Shown: positions 36,465 to 44,774 of the stretch, piece by piece | Layout: each line of letters begins with the position of its first letter | Position numbering within the stretch: the first letter of the stretch is position 1 | Origin: a virus | DNA: 61,712 nucleotides | Direction: 5' to 3' (one strand) | Virus record (IMG/VR): IMGVR_UViG_3300027917_000003 | Coordinates: 1 to 61,712 of that record | Notes under the pieces: generated by a model | Told to the model about the DNA's origin: nothing | The model's database searches: none | The model's input: the letters and a program-made list of their open reading frames with translations, nothing else | Position numbers and translations under genes: made by a program

Positions 36465-38942
36465 TCAGATGTGCTTGTTGGCGACTTCCAGAGCGCGGGC
36501 GACCGTGTCGTCGCTCTCGTTCAGAAGGGCCTCGGTGCTTTGGGTGACCTGCTTTTTCGCGGCCTTGGACAATGCCATGAGGTTGACGGCGCCGCCAGTG
36601 GCGCGGCCCTCGCGGTTGCCGGGGCCTCGAATAGTCAACGGGCGGTCAGAGTAGGCATCTCTGAGCTGGCCACCAATGTCCTTAACATTTTCCTCAAGGC
36701 TTGGCTCCGCAGTCGCGGCGAGGGGTAGCGCCGTGCGCCCTGCGGGGAAGCGATAAGGACGGGCCACGTTCGCGGGCGGGCGATTGGCGAGGTAAGTCTG
36801 GACCGGCGCAGTGCCCTTGATCATGCGGACGCCGCCGGGAATGGACCCAACCGCGCTGAGGACGGCGGCAAGTTTGGGGTCAATTTCAGCGAGCTGCGTC
36901 ATGGCCACGCCAACGACTGAAGGCGCGGCGGCGAGCGCAGCATTTCCCCAAAAGCCCAAACGGCTCGCCGCTTCCTCTGGCGGCATCTGGCCCGCACGGC
37001 GCATGACATCGGCGTAGCGGGTCATGGCGCCGCGCTCGGCGGGCGTCAGGAAGCGGCGAGAGAACTCAGCCCCTTTGCCGGTCAACATTTGGTCAATGTT
37101 GGCCGCCACACGGGCGAAGTCACCAGCCCCAGTGGCCGCTTCGCCCACCGCTGTCGGCATGCGCGGCGTCATCACTTGCTGCATGTAGGACCGCTTGATC
37201 GTGTCCAACTCCGGGGAGTTGGGGCCGAGCGCCCGGCGCAGTTGCAGCATGGTCTTGATGGCCTGCCGCTTCAGATCCGCGTCGCCCGAGGAGGCGAAAT
37301 TAAACATGGCGTTGCCGACGTCGTCGGCGCTCTTTGTCCCGTCGAGGACGCTGCGCATCAGCCTGCCCGCGTCCTCGCCGGTCTTTCTGATGCCAAAGCG
37401 GCCCTGATATTCGGCATAAAGCCTGCGGGCGTTGCGCCAGTCATTGACAACATTCGGGTTGCCCGAGAAGGCGCCGTTGTTGATGTTCTGTTCGATCCGC
37501 CGGTCAAACTCGTCAATCAAACGACGGACGGCCCGGCGGTCGGCGTCGCTTGTCGCTGCCCCGAGCGCCTCATTGAGAAGCTTGCGGCCCGCCTCGACGC
37601 CCTGAAACGTCCGGTGGATCACAGACACGCCGGGCGCTACTTGAATGGGAGCGCCGAGCACGGTGTCCAGCTTTGAGGCTGCGGCCCGCGCGGCGTCGTT
37701 CCCGACGATGGACAAGTTCCTTGGATCAACCGCGAGCCCCTGCATGATCTTGTCGCCAAGATTGGAGATGGACTCACGGGTAAATGTGCCGGGCGTGTTC
37801 TCGGCCACGGCGTAGGCCTGCCCATAGGCGCGGCGCAGGGCGTCCGCCTCGCGATTGCCAGCCTCGACGGCGGCGGTCACGGCGTCCCTGACGGACGGCT
37901 GCGCGCCACCGGCGACCGTCTGGGCGGCCTCCGCCGCTTGTTGGGCCTGCGGCGCGTAGTTGCCGTGCTGGGCCTCGCGCTCCAACTGTGCCGCCTCGCC
38001 GGTGACCATGCCGCGCTTGGGCGTGATGCCGAACTCACGGAAGGGCGCCTCTGCGGCGGCTGCGGGCGTCACTCCGCGCTGTTCAAAGGTCTGGCGCAGT
38101 TGCGGGGCCAGTGTGGCGATCTCCTGATCAGTGAGGCCCGCAGCCCGCGCAGCGGCCATTGCCTCGTCAGTGAGTGCTCCCGACCGGTCCACGACGGGCT
38201 TTCCGCCAAACAAAAGGCGAGTGATGCCGGACGTGGCCCGCTCAAGAATGGGGGCCGCCACGGCGCCGCCAAGGGTTCCAACGACGGCGCCCTTCACGGC
38301 GTCACCAATGTCGCCCTCCGCCGCGCCACCGGAAATGCCGCCATATACGCCCCCAGTGAGGCCGCCAGAGACCGCAGGGCCATATTGTGTCCCCACGGCG
38401 GGCAAAGTCTTTGCGCCGAGCAGGATGCCGCCAGCGGTGCCCGCAGCCCCGTAGCCGGGCTCAATGGTGCTGGCCGCCGCCACCTTGCGCTCGGCCTCCT
38501 TTTTGGCCTCAACGAGCGGCATGTCGGCGTAACGCTCGTAGCCGGAAATGCCGAGTTTGCCAGCGCCCTTGGCGAGGGCGGCGGGGATGTAGGGGAACAC
38601 GCCAGCGGTCATGGCGTCGGCTGCGGAGCCAGAGGCCGCCAGAGCCTTCTGCATCCACGGCTCCATGTGGCCGAGTTCCATTTTGGCGCCCGCCAGCTTG
38701 CTCAGGCGCTCGTCCTCGGCCCGCTTCTGCTCGCCCTCAATCGCGGGCAACATTTTCTTTTCGAGGACGTCGCCCATGCGCCGAGGCGTCAGGGGGCGGA
38801 CCACTTGGGCGTGGACGGCCTCCCCGACAGGAATTTCGGGGATGGCGGCTGGGGCCGCTCCCAGATCAAACGAGAACGGCTCCTGCTTTTTGGGCTCTGG
38901 CCCAAACGGATCGTAGGGGGTGCCGAGGTCGAGTTCCGCCAT
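36465..38942 (-). CDS. Ejection / internal virion protein (825 aa)
   Basis: The start is MAELDLGTPYDPFG (38942), one base after the previous stop. The 825-aa Ala/Gly-rich helical protein has glycine-rich hydrophobic stretches (about 165-240) that could insert in membranes, and long helices in the middle. It ends with a K-GG-type motif and RATGGAVNLMALSKAAKKQV followed by DDTVARALEVA. Size, composition and place after the 1446-aa protein fit DNA-ejection proteins of podoviruses. Confidence 0.7.
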   Translation of the reverse strand: MAELDLGTPYDPFGPEPKKQEPFSFDLGAAPAAIPEIPVGEAVHAQVVRPLTPRRMGDVLEKKMLPAIEGEQKRAEDERLSKLAGAKMELGHMEPWMQKALAASGSAADAMTAGVFPYIPAALAKGAGKLGISGYERYADMPLVEAKKEAERKVAAASTIEPGYGAAGTAGGILLGAKTLPAVGTQYGPAVSGGLTGGVYGGISGGAAEGDIGDAVKGAVVGTLGGAVAAPILERATSGITRLLFGGKPVVDRSGALTDEAMAAARAAGLTDQEIATLAPQLRQTFEQRGVTPAAAAEAPFREFGITPKRGMVTGEAAQLEREAQHGNYAPQAQQAAEAAQTVAGGAQPSVRDAVTAAVEAGNREADALRRAYGQAYAVAENTPGTFTRESISNLGDKIMQGLAVDPRNLSIVGNDAARAAASKLDTVLGAPIQVAPGVSVIHRTFQGVEAGRKLLNEALGAATSDADRRAVRRLIDEFDRRIEQNINNGAFSGNPNVVNDWRNARRLYAEYQGRFGIRKTGEDAGRLMRSVLDGTKSADDVGNAMFNFASSGDADLKRQAIKTMLQLRRALGPNSPELDTIKRSYMQQVMTPRMPTAVGEAATGAGDFARVAANIDQMLTGKGAEFSRRFLTPAERGAMTRYADVMRRAGQMPPEEAASRLGFWGNAALAAAPSVVGVAMTQLAEIDPKLAAVLSAVGSIPGGVRMIKGTAPVQTYLANRPPANVARPYRFPAGRTALPLAATAEPSLEENVKDIGGQLRDAYSDRPLTIRGPGNREGRATGGAVNLMALSKAAKKQVTQSTEALLNESDDTVARALEVANKHI

Positions 38943-38943
38943 A

Positions 38944-41900
38944 TTAGCCCCCAAGTCCGAAGTAGCGCAGCGAGCGCGGCCCGTAGTGGCTGACGACCCA
39001 CTTCTTCTCCGCGTCAGACAGTTTGGCGCCGTCGCGCAGGAGCCACTCGCCGACAGTCATTGGCTGCGCCCTGCCAGCGGCGATGTCCTCCCGACTGACC
39101 TTCTTGCCATCACGGGAAAGCCAGAACTGCTTGCCGTCCTCTTTGACGGGAATGCCTTCGAGGTACATGCGCTCCAAGGCCTTCTTGTCGTCTTGATAGA
39201 TGGGGTCGCGGGTTTTGTCGAAGCGGGCGTTTAGGTCCGCCCAAGACCCGCTCCTGTTCGCAGAAATGGCGTCTTTTGTGCCACTCTCGGCCCGGTCCTT
39301 AAACGCTTGGAAGTAGTCGTTCTTGTCGATTTCGCGCTGGGTTTCAACGCTCATACCGGCGAGGAGCTTGGCGATGCCTTTGGCTGAATTGGCATCAGAC
39401 ACATAGCCCTTTCCAATGGCGTCCAATGCGCTGACAGCTTTGTAGTCTTTTTTGTCCACTGCGACTTCGCGCAGGCGACTGACGTACTTGCGAGCCTCTT
39501 CAGCGTCAGCCAATTTTGCAGCATCAAACGGCCCTTCATTGAATTGAAGAACTCTGGCGATGTTGTCGAGATACCGCCCGAGCGGCACAAAAATGTCGCG
39601 CAGGGGGCCGGGCGCCAGCGGGCCGGTGCGAGGCGCTCCGGCCAAAGAAGCTGCCATAGGCATGAATTGCGACTTGAACTCAGACGCGCCCTTCGCAGCC
39701 TCTTGCTGTGGCGTGTAGATGTCCTTGTTTTCCGCATGCCAAGCCGGAGCCTTATCCTTCGACTCTTCGCGCCATTTAGCGGCAAGCTTGACGTCTTCCT
39801 CGCTCAATTGTCCGGGAGCGGCGGCGGGCGTAGTCGTAGCCGCTGGGGGTGCGCCGGGGGCTTCAGGAGCGGCGGGAGCGGGCCTTTCTTCCGTCTTTGC
39901 GGTGGTGGTTGTGGTCTGATCGGGCGCGGGAGCGCCCGGCTCACGCTTGACTGCCCCCTCAGTCTTCTTGGCGCCCTCGCCATACCCGGCGGCTTCTTGC
40001 CGAATTTCGGCAATTCTGCCCGGTTCAAGGCCGAAGGTCTCGCCCTTCTCAATACGGTCCAGAGCCTCGGACAGGCGGATGGCGCGCTCCTCGCCCGTCT
40101 TGGGGTCACTGTAGAAGAACAGGCGCGTGTTGGTTGTGGGCTCAATGAAGATGCGGGCGCGTGTCGTCTGGGCCTTCGTGAGGCCCGTCTCCGCCTTCGC
40201 CTTCTCAATGTCCGCCTGTTGCTTCTGCAAGCTTGTGTAGGCGCTCGCGCCGCCCACAAGGCCCTCGCCAATGGCGCCGCCAAGAGTGGGCCGCTGTGAG
40301 GCCAGCATCGAGCCGATGCCAGCCAGCGCGGGAACCCAGAGGTTCTCGGAGGACAGAGCCGCCTTGGTGCTCGGGCTCATGCTCTCGGGGAACAGGCCGG
40401 AAGTGAGGTGCTGGATCGGGGAGCGGTCTGCGCCGCCAGCGACGCCAGCGGCACGGGCTGCGGGAGGCTTGCCGCCAGCGACACCGGCGCCAGCGCCATT
40501 GACGGACATGACTTTCATGGCCTCGGCGGCAGTGCGCGGGTTACCCTTTGCGTCAAAGAACCAAGTCGGGTTTGCCTCCACCGCCGCCGGTGACGCCAGC
40601 GTGTGGGCCGGGACGTCAGGGTTCTTGGCGAGCGTCTTCGCGAACGCAGGACCACCGCTCACCCCCAGCTTCCACCCGAGCGTCAGGGCGTCGGGCGTCA
40701 CAGGGATCTCGTTCGCCTGCATCTTTTCAGCGAGTGTGCGCGCGTGATACGGGATCGCGCGCATTTGCGCCTCGGCGTTAAAGCGGTCAGCCGGGGTCAG
40801 GTCGCGAAGCTCGGGGTGCTTGATGATGTCCTCCCAAGTCCCCTTGGTGATTTGACCGGGGCCAAACGCACTGCTCGCACCGGCGGCGTTTGGAACATTG
40901 CGCCCGCCACTCTCGGCCTGAATGTTCTTGGGCATCCACTCCTTGATCAATGCCTCAATTTCTTCAGGCGACTTGCGGACAAATCCCTCATTCGCGTACC
41001 CGTGGCGGGCCTCAATGCGGCCACCCTTGGCCGCGAACAATGTGGCCAGACCCAGCAACGGCAGAGCGACGGGCGCGGCGGCCATTAGGCCAGCGCCAGC
41101 GCCCCCAAGAGCGCCCATGAGCCCCGCGCCCTCAGCGGCGGCGCCAGCCGCCCCGAGGCCCGCCGCAGCCTCACCAGCGCCCGCAGCGGTGGCTGCGGCC
41201 TCTCCGGCCCCGCCCAGAAGGCCGGGTATTTTGGAGGCGCCCTGAAGGGCAGAGCCTGCGGAGAGGAGCTTAGACGCGGGCGATGGGCCTGACGAGCTGG
41301 GCAACGAGGCGGGCTGGAGGCCCTTGGAGGGCTCGTGCTTGATGGCCGCAGCCTTGGCCAAGGGGTCTTCGTCCTTGTCGCCCGCATAGGGCATGACATA
41401 GCTGCCGTCGCTGCCATCGTAGTGGCCACGGATCAACCCGCCGTGCGCGGCCCTTGAGAGGAGGCCCGCGTCTTCGGCCTGTTTGATTTTAAGGAGGCGA
41501 TCAGCCTCTTGCGCCCGCGCGAGTGTTTTTTCTTGATCAAGGGTCGCCTGCGACTTTGCAAAGTCGGGCCGATTTTCCCACGCCGATTTTCCCAAGCCAG
41601 CCAGTTTGGAGCCCGTTTCAGCCGCGCTGATTGTCTGGGCCAGCCCAGAAGGCTGTTGCTTCATAATGTTTTCTTGCTTGGGCAGACCAGTCGAGCCGCT
41701 GCGGGGCTGCATGGCGTAACCATACGGGCCAGCGAGCCCCTTCGCCGCCATCTGTTGATAGTAGGCGATGGCCGGATTGACGTAGCTGCCCATCTCGCCG
41801 TTGAAACCGTGACGCTCGCCGTCGGCCAGTCCGCCCGCGCTGAAGCTCTCAGTGTAGGGAGTGGCGCTCAAGTTGGGCGCGGCGCTGGCCATTTGCACGG

Positions 41901-43284
41901 GCTGTCCGCCAGCCGCAGCGATTTTGGTGTCCAAGTCCTTCATCAGCCAGTCGCGGTAGGCGGGGTCGCCTCCGGGGCCGCTGCCGGGCAGACTGGCGCG
42001 TTGGGCGCGCATTCCCTCAAGGGCGCCGAGCGTCAGGCCCGTGGCCTTGGGCGCCATCATGCCGCTGACGTCATAGGCCTGCGCCATGATCGGCAGGCCC
42101 TCGGACCCGGCGAACTTGTGGACGGCGCCGAGCCCCTGAAGGCCGATGGGCAGCGCGCTGCGCTTGGCGGTCGGGCCCGCAATGTCCCACTTCTCTCCGC
42201 CAATGGGCATGGCCTGATCGCCCTGCACGGGGCCACCGTCGTCCTTGTGAATGGCGTCGTCGGTGGCCTTCTTGTAGTCCACGGTCTTGTAGCCGCCCGC
42301 GAGGCCCACGGCCTCGGGGTGGTGCTTCTCGACGTCCTGCGCCAAGAGGCCGATCTGGGTGCGGTGATCGCCCTTGTAGTTGTAGCGGTAGATCGGCTGG
42401 CCGTCGTCCGTCTCGCCGACGCGCTGGACGTTTTCCTTGAGGCGCTCGTCCGAGAAGAACCCGGCGGGCTGCGTCCCGGTGACCGTCTGGCCAGAGATGG
42501 GGCCGGTGCCCTCGGCGATGCCCGCCAGCATCTGCGCCATCTGAATGGGGTAGGCGCGCTCTTGTTGGAACTGGTTGTAGAGCGCCTGCAAGCCAGCCTG
42601 TTGGGTTTGCTGCTCGGTGGCGCCAGCGCCCAATTGGGCCTGCGCACCGGCGAGGCCCGCCGCCTGAGCGCCCGTGCCGAGCGCCCCAAACTGGGCGCCA
42701 GCGGACATGAGGCGCTGGAGATTGGCCTGCTCCGCCGTCAGGCCCAAGCCCTGTTGCTGAATGGCCGTCTGGAGGGCCTGATTGTAGGCCTGTTGGTAAA
42801 TCGGGGCCATCGCCTGCGACGTGCCGAGCGCCTGTTGGCGGGCCAGATTGGCCGCCACGATGCCCGAGCGGTCGCCGCCATAGGAGCGCATTGACTGCGG
42901 GTTCATCAGGCCGGAGCGTTCTGTGGCCTGTTGCTGTTGCAGGGCCTGAAGGGTCGGCGCGGCGACGGCCTGCGTGTAGGGGTTGTAGTATTGACCGACG
43001 TTAAGATTGCCGGGGGTGACGCCCTGCGCGCCGAGGCCTGTCAGGGCGGCGGCGGCGCCATAGTAGGGCTGCGCGGCCCCGGCCATTGCATTGACGTTCT
43101 GGATGCCCGCCTGTTGCGTGGCCGTCAGGGGAGCCACGAAGGCGTTCGGGTTCTGGCTGTATTGCTGGAAGGGCGTATTGGCGACCGTCTCGGCGCGGGC
43201 ATTGACGGCGTTGTAGCGCGCCATGACCTCCGGTGGGATCTCGGTCTTCTGTGTGGTCTGTTGTGTCTTGCCGCCGCCGCCCAT
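38944..43284 (-). CDS. Ejection protein with internal S74 and transglycosylase domains (1446 aa)
   Basis: The N-terminal 275 residues are Gln/Ala-rich helices. At about 278 an S74-type segment, GFFSDERLKENV followed by IGLLAQDVEKHHPEAV, appears unusually in mid-protein. HGFNGEMGSYVNP and HYDGSDGSYVMP motifs follow, then an Ala/Gly hydrophobic stretch (about 690-755). An SLT-like transglycosylase domain comes next (QAESGGRNVPNAAGASSAFG at about 790, with FGPGQITKGTW). The C-terminus is helical. It probably enters the cell envelope and cuts peptidoglycan for DNA entry. Confidence 0.78.
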   Translation of the reverse strand: MGGGGKTQQTTQKTEIPPEVMARYNAVNARAETVANTPFQQYSQNPNAFVAPLTATQQAGIQNVNAMAGAAQPYYGAAAALTGLGAQGVTPGNLNVGQYYNPYTQAVAAPTLQALQQQQATERSGLMNPQSMRSYGGDRSGIVAANLARQQALGTSQAMAPIYQQAYNQALQTAIQQQGLGLTAEQANLQRLMSAGAQFGALGTGAQAAGLAGAQAQLGAGATEQQTQQAGLQALYNQFQQERAYPIQMAQMLAGIAEGTGPISGQTVTGTQPAGFFSDERLKENVQRVGETDDGQPIYRYNYKGDHRTQIGLLAQDVEKHHPEAVGLAGGYKTVDYKKATDDAIHKDDGGPVQGDQAMPIGGEKWDIAGPTAKRSALPIGLQGLGAVHKFAGSEGLPIMAQAYDVSGMMAPKATGLTLGALEGMRAQRASLPGSGPGGDPAYRDWLMKDLDTKIAAAGGQPVQMASAAPNLSATPYTESFSAGGLADGERHGFNGEMGSYVNPAIAYYQQMAAKGLAGPYGYAMQPRSGSTGLPKQENIMKQQPSGLAQTISAAETGSKLAGLGKSAWENRPDFAKSQATLDQEKTLARAQEADRLLKIKQAEDAGLLSRAAHGGLIRGHYDGSDGSYVMPYAGDKDEDPLAKAAAIKHEPSKGLQPASLPSSSGPSPASKLLSAGSALQGASKIPGLLGGAGEAAATAAGAGEAAAGLGAAGAAAEGAGLMGALGGAGAGLMAAAPVALPLLGLATLFAAKGGRIEARHGYANEGFVRKSPEEIEALIKEWMPKNIQAESGGRNVPNAAGASSAFGPGQITKGTWEDIIKHPELRDLTPADRFNAEAQMRAIPYHARTLAEKMQANEIPVTPDALTLGWKLGVSGGPAFAKTLAKNPDVPAHTLASPAAVEANPTWFFDAKGNPRTAAEAMKVMSVNGAGAGVAGGKPPAARAAGVAGGADRSPIQHLTSGLFPESMSPSTKAALSSENLWVPALAGIGSMLASQRPTLGGAIGEGLVGGASAYTSLQKQQADIEKAKAETGLTKAQTTRARIFIEPTTNTRLFFYSDPKTGEERAIRLSEALDRIEKGETFGLEPGRIAEIRQEAAGYGEGAKKTEGAVKREPGAPAPDQTTTTTAKTEERPAPAAPEAPGAPPAATTTPAAAPGQLSEEDVKLAAKWREESKDKAPAWHAENKDIYTPQQEAAKGASEFKSQFMPMAASLAGAPRTGPLAPGPLRDIFVPLGRYLDNIARVLQFNEGPFDAAKLADAEEARKYVSRLREVAVDKKDYKAVSALDAIGKGYVSDANSAKGIAKLLAGMSVETQREIDKNDYFQAFKDRAESGTKDAISANRSGSWADLNARFDKTRDPIYQDDKKALERMYLEGIPVKEDGKQFWLSRDGKKVSREDIAAGRAQPMTVGEWLLRDGAKLSDAEKKWVVSHYGPRSLRYFGLGG

Positions 43285-43298
43285 ATTATACCTCGACT

Positions 43299-43790
43299 TT
43301 ATTCAGCGGCGTGTTTCCACTCGCCAGTTTGGACGCCATAGAGGAAGTAGGCGCCCGACGGTTGGCCGAAAATGCGCTCATACATGCGGACCTTGCCAGC
43401 CGTTCGCTGACTGGACAGGACGCCAATGGTGAGGGGCATTTTAAGCTCATCGGCCACTTTCTTCGCGAACTCGCACAGTTTCCTAGCGCGCCCACCCTTC
43501 GCGGCCCTGAAGTCCGGGTGGATGAAGACGGCGCGCTCTTCCAGCATGTCTTGGTCACTATACCAGATGTTGCCAATCCTCAAAAGGATGGCCCCCTGCG
43601 GCTTCTCGCCGGGAACCCCGACGATGCCCATAATGCCCCGGTCGCGGTTCAGGGCGGGCCAGATCTCGTGCAGGAGACGGATGGGGTTTGGCTCCACAAA
43701 TCCGTTCTCGTCGCAGGCGGCCATCGCCAAGTCCATCATGTCGTGGACGTCTTCTGGTTTACCGACCCATACTTTCAGTTCGTCAGACAT
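43299..43790 (-). CDS. GNAT-like acetyltransferase (163 aa)
   Basis: The start is MSDELKVWVGKPEDVHDMMD. A GNAT-type layout is visible: N-terminal helix pair, PQGAILLRIGNIWYSDQD, ERAVFIHPDFRAAKGGRARK with a plausible acetyl-CoA loop, and a C-terminal YERIFGQPSGAYFLYG. GNAT proteins occur in the virion modules of several podoviruses. The substrate is unknown. Confidence 0.7.
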   Translation of the reverse strand: MSDELKVWVGKPEDVHDMMDLAMAACDENGFVEPNPIRLLHEIWPALNRDRGIMGIVGVPGEKPQGAILLRIGNIWYSDQDMLEERAVFIHPDFRAAKGGRARKLCEFAKKVADELKMPLTIGVLSSQRTAGKVRMYERIFGQPSGAYFLYGVQTGEWKHAAE

Positions 43791-43801
43791 TGAGATCCCC
43801 C

Positions 43802-44365
43802 TCAGTCTTTCTTCGGACCCGGCAGCTTCTTGAGCGTGTCGATCAGTTCCTTGCGCGTGTCCGTGATCCACTTGTCGAGCGCACGGTGGCCCGCGTCAAT
43901 GTCTCCGCCGCCCGCCCAGATCACTTCGTCGGGCGAGAGGACGTATTCTCCACCGGCGGCGACAATAGGGACGGGTTCTCCGACGGGCGCCCCGGTGATG
44001 CCGCCCTCGGCGTATGAGCCCTTGGGGGCGCCACGGAACATGTGTTTGACGGCCCGGAAGCCCGCCATCGTGTTGCCCTCGCCCAGTGACGACACGATGT
44101 CGGCGGGGATGACGTAGGCGCCCGACGGCACGTTCATGGGGAGGTGGTCGGTGCGCCCGGCCACGGGGCTGTGAATGGGGCCGAGGTGGACGCCGGAGGC
44201 CGCAGGAGTGGCCTTGGGCTTCTGCATGGGGCCACCCTCCGCCTTGGAGTTGCGGGCGGTGTTGAGGGCCGCAGCGACGGCCTGCGCCTGCGGGTGACCG
44301 GCGTGGACCATCTCGGCGATGTTGTGGCTGATCGTGGCCTGCGAGGAACCCTTAGTCAGTGGCAT
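43802..44365 (-). CDS. Virion-module protein of unknown function (187 aa)
   Basis: The start is set at [20 protein letters not shown] (44365), since the longer frame overlaps the 133-aa gene. The N-terminal [17 protein letters not shown] resembles a short motif common in phage small proteins. A later part has [17 protein letters not shown], a phrase seen in virion proteins, and a [11 protein letters not shown] helix. Function unknown. Confidence 0.6.
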   Translation of the reverse strand: MPLTKGSSQATISHNIAEMVHAGHPQAQAVAAALNTARNSKAEGGPMQKPKATPAASGVHLGPIHSPVAGRTDHLPMNVPSGAYVIPADIVSSLGEGNTMAGFRAVKHMFRGAPKGSYAEGGITGAPVGEPVPIVAAGGEYVLSPDEVIWAGGGDIDAGHRALDKWITDTRKELIDTLKKLPGPKKD

Positions 44366-44372
44366 GGCGTCC

Positions 44373-44774
44373 TCATGGGTTGGGGCTATATGAGACGCAG
44401 AATTGCAAGCCCGCTGCACCGCCCACGAGGACAATTCCGTTGGAGTAAGTGAGGGCCAATGGATAGAAGCCTGCGGGAGATGACGGTGTCACATACAGGA
44501 GATTGGTTGCGGCGATGCCGCCAGTTGTCGCGGAGTCATAAATTGAAGCGGTTGAAGAGCCTGAGTGAACAACAACAGAAATACCATAAATTTTGCCAGA
44601 TCCAGCGATAACCAAAACAGGTGAGGTCGCGACGGTTGCAGATGTTTCCGATGGCCCCGACCATCCAGAAATTGTAACGATATTATCGGAGATGGCCTGA
44701 AGGATGCGGTTCAGGCCGTTGATCGCCACGACGCCGTTTTTTTGCGTAGTGAGGATGTCATCAAGACTAGCCAT
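44373..44774 (-). CDS. Small virion-associated beta-rich protein (133 aa)
   Basis: The 133-aa protein begins with a helix ([20 protein letters not shown]) and continues with beta-rich sequence ([20 protein letters not shown] and onward). This type often lies after gp10-like genes in podoviruses. Function unknown. Confidence 0.6.
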   Translation of the reverse strand: MASLDDILTTQKNGVVAINGLNRILQAISDNIVTISGWSGPSETSATVATSPVLVIAGSGKIYGISVVVHSGSSTASIYDSATTGGIAATNLLYVTPSSPAGFYPLALTYSNGIVLVGGAAGLQFCVSYSPNP

